This document shows, piece after piece, positions 18,012 to 25,556 of a stretch of 64,000 nucleotides of DNA. The stretch is from Paenibacillus sp. URB8-2 (GTDB lineage: Bacteria > Bacillota > Bacilli > Paenibacillales > Paenibacillaceae). The position numbers and the translations under genes were made by a program. Within the stretch, counting starts at the first letter, position 1. The number at the start of each line of letters is the position of its first letter. The stretch spans positions 1,860,001-1,924,000 of the forward strand of contig NZ_AP023239.1 in the NCBI RefSeq assembly GCF_013393385.1, given 5' to 3'. The notes under the pieces were generated by a model, which saw only the letters and a program-made list of their open reading frames with translations, had not been told where the DNA came from and did no database searches.

Positions 18012-18044
18012 ATGAAAAGGGAGATTGCCCGAGCATATGAATGA
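18012..18044 (+). other. Possible 10-codon leader ORF overlapping a sulfatase start
   Basis: ATG at 18012, five bases after GAGGAG, opens a 10-codon frame (MKREIARAYE) that stops at 18042-18044, seven bases past the sulfatase ATG at 18037. The sulfatase itself has only a distant GGGAG, so re-initiation from this mini-ORF is possible. Confidence 0.3.
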
Positions 18045-19428
18045 CACGAGACCCAATATCATTTTTATCATGAGCGATGACCATGCCGCCCACGCCATGA
18101 GCTGCTACGACAGCAGAATCAATCAGACGCCGAATCTTGACCGGATTGCTAATGAAGGAACCCGGTTCGATAATTGCTTTTGCACCAATTCGATTTGTGC
18201 TCCAAGCCGCGCTACCATTCTGACGGGACTCTACAACCATATTAACGGTGTTAAAACATTGCGGGACAGCCTGGACAACCGGATAACGACCTTTCCATCA
18301 TTGCTTCAGAAGGCGGGCTATCAGACGTCCATTATCGGCAAATGGCATTTGGGCCACGGGCCCGAGAACGATCCGGCGGGATTCGATCATTGGAGTATTT
18401 TTCCCGGTCAGGGGAGCTACTTCGATCCGACATTTATTGAAAACGGCGTGGAGAAAAAAGTAAGCGGGTATGTGACCGACGTGGTGACGGATTTATCCAT
18501 CGATTGGATGAACGGACGCGACAGGGAGAAGCCGTTCCTGCTGCTGTGCCATCATAAGGCGCCGCACCGCCACTGGCTGGTGGATGAGAAGCATGCCCAT
18601 CTCTATGAGGATACCGATATTCCGGAGCCGCCGACTTTTGACGATGATTATTCGAACCGGTCCAGGGCGGCAGCTGCAGCCAGGATGACCATTGAGAGGG
18701 ACATGAATGAGAAAGATTACAAAGCCCCGCTGCCTGCCGGTTTAACGGAGAGAGAGCTCAAAAGCTGGAAGTATCAGCGTTATATCAAAGACTACTTGCG
18801 GTGTATCGCTTCCATTGACGATAACGTTGGCCGGATTCTAGATTATCTCGATGAGGAGGGGCTAACGGACAACACGATAGTCATTTACACCTCGGATCAG
18901 GGATTTTTCCTCGGCGACCATGGCTGGTACGATAAGCGGTTTATGTACGAGGAGTCCCTGCGTATGCCGTTTATCGTGCGGTATCCGAAGGAAATCAAAC
19001 CGGGAAGCACAGTAACGCAAATTGCGGTGAACGTTGACTTTGCGCCAACCCTGCTAGAATATGCCGGCGTCCCTGTTCCTGAAGAGATGCAGGGTTACAG
19101 CCTGCGTCCTTTGCTCAGTGGAGAAACGCCCGGAAACTGGCGCACGGCCATGTACTACCGTTATTGGATGCATCTGGCCCAGCATAATGTATGCGCCCAT
19201 TACGGGATCCGCACGGACCGGTACAAACTCATTTATTACTATGGCGAGGCATTGGGCGCAACTGGAGCCATTGATGAATCCTGGACGCCGGAATGGGAAT
19301 TGTTCGATTTGGAGTCCGATCCGATGGAATTAAACAATGTGCACGCCAATCCGGCTTACTCGGAGGTCGTCAAGCAATTACACGAGCATCTGGATAGCCT
19401 GCGCAGAGAAATCCGGGATTTGGACTAG
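18037..19428 (+). CDS. Sulfatase, Cys type, fourth in the cluster
   Basis: A 463-residue arylsulfatase A-like enzyme. The ATG at 18037 is preferred; an in-frame TTG at 18025 lies directly against the GGGAG. Key features are MSDDH at the N-terminus (metal site), CAPSR with Cys54 as formylglycine precursor, GKWHLGHG (catalytic Lys and His) and YTSDQG in place of SDHG. No signal peptide. The pattern matches sulfatases that act on uronate or hexose sulfates (iduronate-2-sulfatase-like group), without being decisive. It is followed 89 bases later by the maturase. Confidence 0.92.
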   Translation: MNDTRPNIIFIMSDDHAAHAMSCYDSRINQTPNLDRIANEGTRFDNCFCTNSICAPSRATILTGLYNHINGVKTLRDSLDNRITTFPSLLQKAGYQTSIIGKWHLGHGPENDPAGFDHWSIFPGQGSYFDPTFIENGVEKKVSGYVTDVVTDLSIDWMNGRDREKPFLLLCHHKAPHRHWLVDEKHAHLYEDTDIPEPPTFDDDYSNRSRAAAAARMTIERDMNEKDYKAPLPAGLTERELKSWKYQRYIKDYLRCIASIDDNVGRILDYLDEEGLTDNTIVIYTSDQGFFLGDHGWYDKRFMYEESLRMPFIVRYPKEIKPGSTVTQIAVNVDFAPTLLEYAGVPVPEEMQGYSLRPLLSGETPGNWRTAMYYRYWMHLAQHNVCAHYGIRTDRYKLIYYYGEALGATGAIDESWTPEWELFDLESDPMELNNVHANPAYSEVVKQLHEHLDSLRREIRDLD

Positions 19429-19517
19429 CCGCCCGCGAATTTATGGTGGCCCATATCGCAACGATGAGATAAAGTATCTACAAGAGACGATTTAAGTGAC
19501 GAGGAGGGTGAATAATA

Positions 19518-20780
19518 ATGGGCTGCGGTATCGCAACACTGGAACATCGGCATGTAGGCGTGATGTGGAAGACGGTTTCGGAGGACTGCAACCTGGCCTG
19601 CGATTACTGCTATTACAGTACATGCGGCGGCAAGCCGGGACCGAAGATCAACCGGATTGATTCCGCCATTCTGGAGAAATTCATTAAGGAATATATGGCC
19701 CGTTCGCGGGGAGCAGCTTCTTTTGCTTGGCAAGGAGGCGAGCCACTGCTGGCGGGCCTGGAGTTCTTCGAGGAGGTCGTGTCGCTTCAGGCCCGCTACG
19801 CGCCGAAGGGGACAAGCATCGGCAATTCCATTCAGACGAACGGTACGCTGATTAACGACCGCTGGGCGGCATTTTTTAAAAAATACAATTTTCTGGTCGG
19901 CGTCAGCCTGGACGGTCCTGAAGCTATTCATGATGCGCGGCGGGTGGACTCGCGCGGGCAGGGCAGCTTTCACCGGGTAATGAAGGGAATTGAGCATTTA
20001 CGGCGGCATAACGTGGATTTCAACATCTTGTCCGTGATTCACAAAGGCAATGTGGGACAAGCGGCAGAGATCATGGCTTTCTTTGAACAGGAAGGCTTCA
20101 GCTACGTCCAGTTCATTCCTTGCATGGATTTCCGGTCGCAGGAGCCGGACAAGCCGGGTGTTTACGATATTACGCCTGCGGAATACGGCCGATTTTTGCG
20201 TGAAGCCTTCGATTATTGGTATAACGAAGGAAATCCGCGGATTTCCGTGCGTTTTTTTGACAACATGCTGGCCGGTTATACGAACCGGGAGGCGGAGCTG
20301 TGCATTCATCGGGCCGAGTGCCCGACGACGCTCATTCTAGAACAGAATGGGGACGCCTATCCGTGCGACTTTTTTATTTCTCCGGAATGGAAAATCGGCA
20401 ATGTGGCGACACATTCCATTGAAGACCTTCTGAAGCATCCGTTGTACGATCGTTTTCTCGGGATGAAGCCTGCGCTCCCCGAGGGCTGCCGAAGCTGTGA
20501 ATGGAAAAGTCTCTGTCATGGCGGTTGCCCGCGCAACCGGGAATGGGGAGCGGAGCTTGAAGCTAAGGGCAGAGATTATTTTTGCGCCAGCTATAAGGAG
20601 ATTTATTCGTACGCGGACGAACGGATGAAGCAGCTTGGAGACAGCGTCAGAAGCAACCTGTTCCGCCAGAACGTGCAGTATCACTTAAAAGGAAAGCTCC
20701 CGGGCCGCAACGATTCTTGCGCCTGCGGCAGCGGCAAGAAATATAAGCAGTGCTGCTTGGGACTGGTGACGCCAATTTAA
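19518..20780 (+). CDS. Anaerobic sulfatase-maturating enzyme, radical SAM/SPASM, with SEC-C tail
   Basis: A 420-residue radical SAM enzyme that oxidises the active-site Cys (or Ser) of sulfatases to formylglycine in the cytoplasm. The radical SAM cluster is Cys24-x3-Cys28-x2-Cys31 in CNLACDYC. The C-terminal half has the many Cys of the SPASM region (CIHRAECPTT, YPCDFF, CRSCEWKSLCHGGC, YFCASY). The last 25 residues form a SEC-C zinc motif (CACGSGKKYKQCC). GAGGAGGGTG precedes the ATG. Its place after four CxPxR-type sulfatases identifies the substrates. It ends the operon; a terminator follows. Confidence 0.95.
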   Translation: MGCGIATLEHRHVGVMWKTVSEDCNLACDYCYYSTCGGKPGPKINRIDSAILEKFIKEYMARSRGAASFAWQGGEPLLAGLEFFEEVVSLQARYAPKGTSIGNSIQTNGTLINDRWAAFFKKYNFLVGVSLDGPEAIHDARRVDSRGQGSFHRVMKGIEHLRRHNVDFNILSVIHKGNVGQAAEIMAFFEQEGFSYVQFIPCMDFRSQEPDKPGVYDITPAEYGRFLREAFDYWYNEGNPRISVRFFDNMLAGYTNREAELCIHRAECPTTLILEQNGDAYPCDFFISPEWKIGNVATHSIEDLLKHPLYDRFLGMKPALPEGCRSCEWKSLCHGGCPRNREWGAELEAKGRDYFCASYKEIYSYADERMKQLGDSVRSNLFRQNVQYHLKGKLPGRNDSCACGSGKKYKQCCLGLVTPI

Positions 20781-20838
20781 ACTCGGCAGGTGTTTATACA
20801 AAGTCCGTACAATATCGCTATTGCAACATACTCTTTAA

Positions 20839-20874
20839 ACAAAAAATCGCGGCCCTGGAGGCCTCGATTTTTTG
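20839..20874 (+). terminator. Rho-independent terminator of the glycan cluster
   Basis: AAAAAATCG-C-GGCC pairs with GGCC-T-CGATTTTTT around a five-base loop, ending in a T-rich stretch. It closes the cluster that starts at 2253 and marks the boundary to AT-rich accessory DNA. Confidence 0.88.
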
Positions 20875-20963
20875 TTGTTTTATATAGTTTTCCATATTTT
20901 ATTCACAGCAGTGCACACTTAATTCAAGAAGTAATACTTCATTATTAATAAGGAGAATTCAAA

Positions 20964-21782
20964 ATGGATGGTTTTACTAAAAAGGAATGGATCGATTATT
21001 TAAATAAGCTTCAAGATAATGAAAGAAAAAAGATGGCTTCATCAGGGTTAAACAACTGGACACTATTGGTTGCGGTAAGTGGTATTTCATACCCTTTAGT
21101 TAAACAGTTTCTAAATATTGATTTTTTTAATCGCTTTACACTATTAGGGTTTGTGATATCACTTAATATTTTGATTTCATTATTTGATGTTATTAATGTT
21201 GAGTTTAGGTTTCGTAAAGTATCCCATTATAGAAAAGCGAACAGTAGTGATTTGGGCAAACTAATTAAACATATAACTAATGTGTTTGAAACATTTGCTA
21301 TTTTTATATCTATTATTTTTAATTTGGTGGCTTTGTTTGAATACCCGGAATTTACTATAGTGTTTGTTGTTTTTCTTTTTAGATATTGCCAAAATCTTAT
21401 TAATACTCTTTTTGGTGATAGAATTGTTAAATATATCGAGAAGAATAAGGGAAGTCAAATACAGAATAAAGATGGCTATCCGACATTTATACATCGTATT
21501 ATGCTGTATGGGTTCTTCATAATTAGTTTTATTCCTTTAAAATATACGAAATCAATAAATCATTCAGAGGTAATATCTCAAGCATTCATTAATGGTCTAT
21601 TTTTGCTTGTTGTTCTGGTACTTCTATTTTTGTTATTGAAAATTTGCATTAAGAAACTCAAAATAGCTTGGCTCGAGGAAATGGAAAAACAGGTTGTTTT
21701 TGATAAAATTGAACTGGGAGATATAAAGCAAACTCTTGAATCTGGGTATTTTAGTATTGTTTCAATAGAGGATATTTTTTAA
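20964..21782 (+). CDS. Multi-pass membrane protein of unknown function
   Basis: A 272-residue protein that I do not recognise. AAGGAG precedes the ATG. About six hydrophobic segments are visible: residues 31-50, 56-75, 108-128, 130-150, 182-200 and 215-235. A charged N-terminal stretch (KLQDNERKKM) comes first and a soluble tail of about 40 residues comes last. Codon use is much more AT-rich than in the cluster upstream, and a phage terminase relic follows two bases later, both of which point to horizontal origin. It could be a membrane effector of a defence module, but nothing in it proves that. Confidence 0.7.
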   Translation: MDGFTKKEWIDYLNKLQDNERKKMASSGLNNWTLLVAVSGISYPLVKQFLNIDFFNRFTLLGFVISLNILISLFDVINVEFRFRKVSHYRKANSSDLGKLIKHITNVFETFAIFISIIFNLVALFEYPEFTIVFVVFLFRYCQNLINTLFGDRIVKYIEKNKGSQIQNKDGYPTFIHRIMLYGFFIISFIPLKYTKSINHSEVISQAFINGLFLLVVLVLLFLLLKICIKKLKIAWLEEMEKQVVFDKIELGDIKQTLESGYFSIVSIEDIF

Positions 21783-21783
21783 G

Positions 21784-22317
21784 TTGGGGCGTAGATTTTC
21801 AAGAGTATTCCTATGCATTAAGGATATCACCTTCAACCGGTTCATCGGCGGTATGGACCACGACTGGAACGATCCGTCGGTGCTTCTCGCAATCGGATGC
21901 GCCGGAGAAGATTATTATATCGTTGAAGAGGCCTATGCCCAGCACGTGAACGTACTGGTTGTTAGCGACAGCGGAGAACTTGAAGATTGTCTGGTCAAGC
22001 GCTACATAGAAATGGACGCCAAATACCATTTCGAAACGATATGGGCGGACCCATCAGAACCGGAACGTAAATAAGATCTTCCAGTCAAAGAGGCGGATAA
22101 CGCTATAGGGCAAGGTATTCGCGAGGGATCGACGCTTTACAAGGGGAAAGCCGGAACAGGGAAGCCGAATCTTTTCGTCAACCGTGAATGCAAGAACGAA
22201 ATCAAGGAAACGGAGAATTACAAATGGAAAGAGCGGGATGGACAACAGCAGGAAGAACCCGAGGACAAGAATAACCATACTCAAGACTCAAAACTCAAAA
22301 CGTTATGCTCTTTATAA
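21784..22317 (+). pseudogene. Relic of phage terminase large subunit, nuclease part
   Basis: The frame from 21784 reads GGMDHDWNDPSVLLAIG and YYIVEEAYAQHVN, the pattern of the RNase-H-like nuclease domain of PBSX-type terminases. It meets a stop at 22072-22074 but continues in the same frame to 22317 with VKEADNAIGQGIREGSTLY, LFVNRECKNEIKETENYKW and DKNNHTQDSK, which match the conserved end of the family. The ATPase half is absent. It is therefore a 5'-truncated, stop-interrupted fragment of a packaging gene, left from a prophage together with the portal relic at 23612. Confidence 0.78.
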
Positions 22318-22402
22318 TGAACGAAACGTAGATACGGGTTATTCTTTTGGTTAAGAAGGTAAATATTCCTTTGTGTCGAATTAGGAAGACTGGAGGGATA
22401 TT

Positions 22403-23284
22403 ATGGATAATGGAGATAAGAAATGCTTTATAGTCACACCTATTGGTAATGATAATTCCGATATTAGAAGAGCCGCCGAGGGAGTTATAGATGCAGTAAT
22501 TATGCCGACTCTAATAGACCTTGGATTTTTAGAGTCTAACATTACAGTTGCTCATCGAATGCCCCAGCCTGGATCAATCAATAAGCAAGTGATTCAGAGA
22601 GTGCTATATGACGATCTAGTAATTACCAACCTAACCGGATTAAACCCGAATGTAATGTATGAATTAGCCATTAGACATGCAGCCAGAAAACCTGTTGTAC
22701 AAATATGTGAAGAAGGAACAAAACTACCATTTGATATCGTTGAGGAACGAACGATATTTTATACAGATGATATGATGGGAGTTACTCAACTTCAAATCAA
22801 ATTGAAACAAACAGTTTTGGAAGCAATAAAAGACGAAGTGCCCGACAATCCGTTGTATAGAGTTATTGAGGGTGCAATAATCCAAAAATCAGAAATCAGT
22901 AGTGTAGAAGAATATATTTTAAGAAGGTTGGATGGAATCGAACAAGCAATTGTATTAAACACATCAAATACACACGCTCCAAACTTAAATAAATTAAACA
23001 ATTCTAAAACAATGCGGAACCAAAAAGTATTTTACTTTAAATTTGCAGGCAACGAGATTACTACAGATACAATTGAAACGATTCTTAAGAGGGCTATATT
23101 AAATTCAAACAGATATGCTGAATTAATAAGAGTAAGCGAGGTTGTAGTACCTGATGAAATCTCTGAAGGCAAGCGAGTGTTCATAATTTACATATACGAT
23201 CCTACTGGCGAGACATCAACAAAATTTATTCAACAATCTTTATTAGAGTTCGTGACTGGGTTTGAAGTAATGGAAACAGCTTGA
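22403..23284 (+). CDS. Nucleoside deoxyribosyltransferase/TIR-like domain protein, candidate defence gene
   Basis: A 293-residue soluble protein with GGAGG before the ATG. Residues 1-140 follow the nucleoside 2-deoxyribosyltransferase/TIR-like pattern: CFIVTPIG, then DLVITNLTGLNPNVMYELAIRH with Glu87 at the usual catalytic place, then PFDI. Such domains cleave N-glycosidic bonds of nucleotides (in some cases NAD). Residues about 205-293 form a separate alpha/beta domain (VFYFKFAGNEITTDTIETIL, in part) that I do not recognise. The gene is AT-rich and lies between broken terminase and portal genes, a typical place for phage-borne cargo. An anti-phage role is inference. Confidence 0.7.
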   Translation: MDNGDKKCFIVTPIGNDNSDIRRAAEGVIDAVIMPTLIDLGFLESNITVAHRMPQPGSINKQVIQRVLYDDLVITNLTGLNPNVMYELAIRHAARKPVVQICEEGTKLPFDIVEERTIFYTDDMMGVTQLQIKLKQTVLEAIKDEVPDNPLYRVIEGAIIQKSEISSVEEYILRRLDGIEQAIVLNTSNTHAPNLNKLNNSKTMRNQKVFYFKFAGNEITTDTIETILKRAILNSNRYAELIRVSEVVVPDEISEGKRVFIIYIYDPTGETSTKFIQQSLLEFVTGFEVMETA

Positions 23285-23348
23285 GTTAATTCCGTAGTAA
23301 CTTCACAACAAACCCATGCTATATTGTAAATAGAAGAATATGAACGAA

Positions 23349-23384
23349 AAAGAAGGTCGGGAAACTTTTCCTAACCTTCTTTTA
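23349..23384. terminator. Bidirectional hairpin terminator
   Basis: AAAAGAAGGT pairs with ACCTTCTTTT around a partly paired loop, with A and T runs on both sides. It can serve the gene ending at 23284 on the plus strand and the small gene at 23387 on the minus strand. Confidence 0.75.
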
Positions 23385-23386
23385 AT

Positions 23387-23536
23387 TTATATAGAGTATT
23401 TTCTATATATTAGTTCAATCGTTTCTCTGTAGCTCATGCCTTTAAAATAACACTCCAAATATTTGTTGTATTTTTCACGATCATGTAAACAGCAGTATAC
23501 AAGCCAATTATCCAACAAACTGAGATACCTAACCAT
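23387..23536 (-). CDS. Small protein of 49 residues, unknown
   Basis: A short reading frame on the minus strand that starts MVRYLSLLDNWLVYCCLHDR and ends YRKYSI. GAGGAGTGAG stands five bases upstream of the ATG, and the shared terminator follows directly after the stop, so it has the marks of a real gene. The composition is Tyr- and Leu-rich with three Cys and no clear membrane helix. It fills the 23285-23611 gap inside the phage-derived patch. I recognise no family. Confidence 0.55.
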   Translation of the reverse strand: MVRYLSLLDNWLVYCCLHDREKYNKYLECYFKGMSYRETIELIYRKYSI

Positions 23537-23611
23537 TTAACTCACTCCTCTGGTGACTTCAATTATATTGTTTCCATTATCGAAAGAAATTAACAGAAAT
23601 GAGGTGAAAAA

Positions 23612-24136
23612 TTGGGCGTAAGACAAAGGATCATTCCTTGGTTGGAAGTAGGACGGACAAAAAACGAGCCTGATCGGCAGAACGAACCATTCTCACAGTC
23701 GTTTGGTTGGTGGACCAGAAGCGGAAGTAAACAGTCTGTTCCTAAGAGAACACCGGCAAATCTTCGAACGCTGAGTGAATCTTCAGTATCTCGTCGGGCA
23801 ATAAACCTTATTAAGGATGGCATTACAAAGTTAAACTGGTCCGTGGCGGCCGTTGACGAAAACGACAACGAGAAATACCGCGATATCTGCAAAATCATTG
23901 AGTGGTCACTGCATAAGCTGAACCCCGGCGACTCCTTTCGTTCGTGGCTTGAGCAGATTATCGAGGATATGCTGGTCGCCAGCGCAGGCAGCTCTGAGAT
24001 TCTGAAAGCAGGCGATCCACTGCGTCCGTTTCGAATGTATCCTGTCGATACTTTCTCAATAGAGCTTTATCCGCAATGGGATGGAAAACCAGTTTCCCTC
24101 AGTTCCTCTGCTAAAGCCAACGGGTGTATCCGTTAA
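23612..24136 (+). pseudogene. Truncated phage portal protein
   Basis: The first 160 residues match the start of an HK97/SPP1-like portal protein: TPANLRTLSESSVSRRAINL, IKDGITKLNWSV and a stretch near PFRMYPVDTFSIELYPQWDG. Intact portals are about 400-550 residues long; this one stops at 174 after an unrelated tail (KANGCIR). A TTG at 23612 behind GAGGTG is the likely start. Together with the terminase relic at 21784 it shows the head-packaging end of a lost prophage. Confidence 0.75.
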
Positions 24137-24178
24137 TTAGGTTTCAGGATATAATATTGAACAAAGGAGCTGATGAAC

Positions 24179-24457
24179 ATGTACCTCGAATTAAAGGATA
24201 AAAGCGGGAAAGTGTACCGTTCCTTTATAAATGACAAACAAAAGCCTGTCATTATTATTAATGGCACAGAGTATGAAGTATCGGGATTGATTCCTTCTCA
24301 AGAAAGCTCGGATGCTCTTACAGCATCTCAAATTGCCGAGCTTGATACTGACCCGGTCATCGAAGAAATGATCAAGCAGTCCAAACATGAGATAAAGCGC
24401 GGTTTAACATTTTCCTCAAAACAAATGATTGATATGATAAAAAACGGAGAACTTTAA
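24179..24457 (+). CDS. Probable antitoxin of a type II toxin-antitoxin pair
   Basis: About 93 residues. AAGGAGC lies ten bases before the ATG at 24179; an ATG at 24173 is too close. The N-terminal half is strand-rich (YLELKDKSGKVYRSFI, then PVIIINGTEYEV) and the C-terminal half is helical (DPVIEEMIKQSKHEIKRG). The stop is directly followed by the start of a RelE/ParE-like toxin, the usual antitoxin-first order. It should bind the toxin and repress the pair. The family was not identified by sequence; the call rests on context. Confidence 0.65.
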   Translation: MYLELKDKSGKVYRSFINDKQKPVIIINGTEYEVSGLIPSQESSDALTASQIAELDTDPVIEEMIKQSKHEIKRGLTFSSKQMIDMIKNGEL

Positions 24458-24733
24458 ATGGAAGTAGTCTGGAGTAACCGCGCGGCTAAAAGTTTTTCCA
24501 AGATAGAAAGTATTCATTTTTCACAAGAGGAGACGACAGCATATAAATTAAAGCTATTACAACGAATTGAAGATAAAGTGCTTCGTTCAGGAAAGCAGTT
24601 CCCTTCCAGAACTTATGAGAATACCTATTACATTCGTATTGATAGCTATATTGTTTCCTACGAGCCGTCTTCTGATGGCTCTAAATACATAATAACTGCG
24701 TTTAAGCATGGCAGACAAAACGATAAATATTAA
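24458..24733 (+). CDS. RelE/ParE-superfamily toxin
   Basis: A 91-residue protein with the RelE/ParE pattern: VVWSNRAAKSF at the N-terminus, a helical middle, YYIRIDSYIVSYE strands and the closing HGRQNDKY. RelE members cut ribosome-bound mRNA and ParE members poison gyrase; which type this is cannot be told. It begins one base after the antitoxin stop, so the two are co-translated. It sits at the edge of the phage-derived patch. Confidence 0.78.
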   Translation: MEVVWSNRAAKSFSKIESIHFSQEETTAYKLKLLQRIEDKVLRSGKQFPSRTYENTYYIRIDSYIVSYEPSSDGSKYIITAFKHGRQNDKY

Positions 24734-24849
24734 AATGCTTGACGAAGTAAATCTTAAAAGTCTTAGCCCCGAGCCAAGGCCGTAGCTTCGCATTTATGTT
24801 TTTTCTTTTTCACGGGGGTCTGTCCACCCAGCCCCCGCCTCCCGCGTGC

Positions 24850-25482
24850 TTATTGAAGCACCAGTTCACCAAAAAACCCGCTTTGATGGTAATCCGGCGA
24901 GGCTGAAGCGACCCGGTTCCAGCACCCGTAATGAGGAATTGGCGTTTCGTCTCCACATTTATAGAAGTTGCCCCGGAAGGCCCGGCCGGACTCTGCTCTG
25001 AAACCGTGAAACCGGGTTTGCAGCCAGTCAAAAGGAATGGAGAACGCCAGCTCCCAATACGTGTCCCCGCTGTGTTTATCAACTTGGTTAACCGCTGTTT
25101 CGATTTGAAAAATCGCCGGAGAATCCGAAAGGGTAATCCGGTCCTCCCGTCCTTCACCTATCTGCAAGAGAATAGTCCCGGCAGCATTAAACTCGAAGTT
25201 AAGATAACGGGGGTCTGAACCGGGAAGAGGCTGTATGAAAAATTCGACGCAGCTGTCTGTGTAGACCGGATCATTCTGCTCGTGATACCTGACAAGCGGG
25301 TCCTTTTCAAAAGTCTTGAAACGGATGTGCAGCCGCTCGGTTGTGTAATACAGCCGGACCTCGACCTTGGGGGTATACCCGTTGTCAAGCCAAAGATACC
25401 GGTCAACGTCAAGCGGGGAAATATCCTTCCATTCTGTTGAACCTGAATTCCTGGCAATTGTGTACAATCGTGTTTCGTTCAT
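24850..25482 (-). CDS. CBM9-like carbohydrate-binding protein
   Basis: A 210-residue soluble protein. Start at 25482 because AAGGAGG stands before that ATG; the open frame runs further to 25536. The sequence has the CBM9/DOMON-like pattern: DVDRYLWLDNGYTPKVEVRL near the start, VYTDSCVEFFIQPL in the middle, then YLNFEFNAAGT and YWELAFSIPF. No signal peptide is visible, which is unusual for a sugar-binding module. It follows an AraC regulator on the same strand by 74 bases. An inverted repeat CGGGGG/CCCCCG at 24813-24837 lies just past its stop but lacks a T tract. Confidence 0.75.
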   Translation of the reverse strand: MNETRLYTIARNSGSTEWKDISPLDVDRYLWLDNGYTPKVEVRLYYTTERLHIRFKTFEKDPLVRYHEQNDPVYTDSCVEFFIQPLPGSDPRYLNFEFNAAGTILLQIGEGREDRITLSDSPAIFQIETAVNQVDKHSGDTYWELAFSIPFDWLQTRFHGFRAESGRAFRGNFYKCGDETPIPHYGCWNRVASASPDYHQSGFFGELVLQ

Positions 25483-25556
25483 GGCAGGCGCCTCCTTTTG
25501 GTGGATAACAGAGTAAAGTGCGAAAATGGGCCTCATATAGCCTCATCCAGTTAGCC

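Noticed and set aside
24813..24837. Inverted repeat CGGGGG/CCCCCG as terminator of the CBM9-like gene
   Set aside because: No T tract follows on the minus strand, so it is not called as a terminator.
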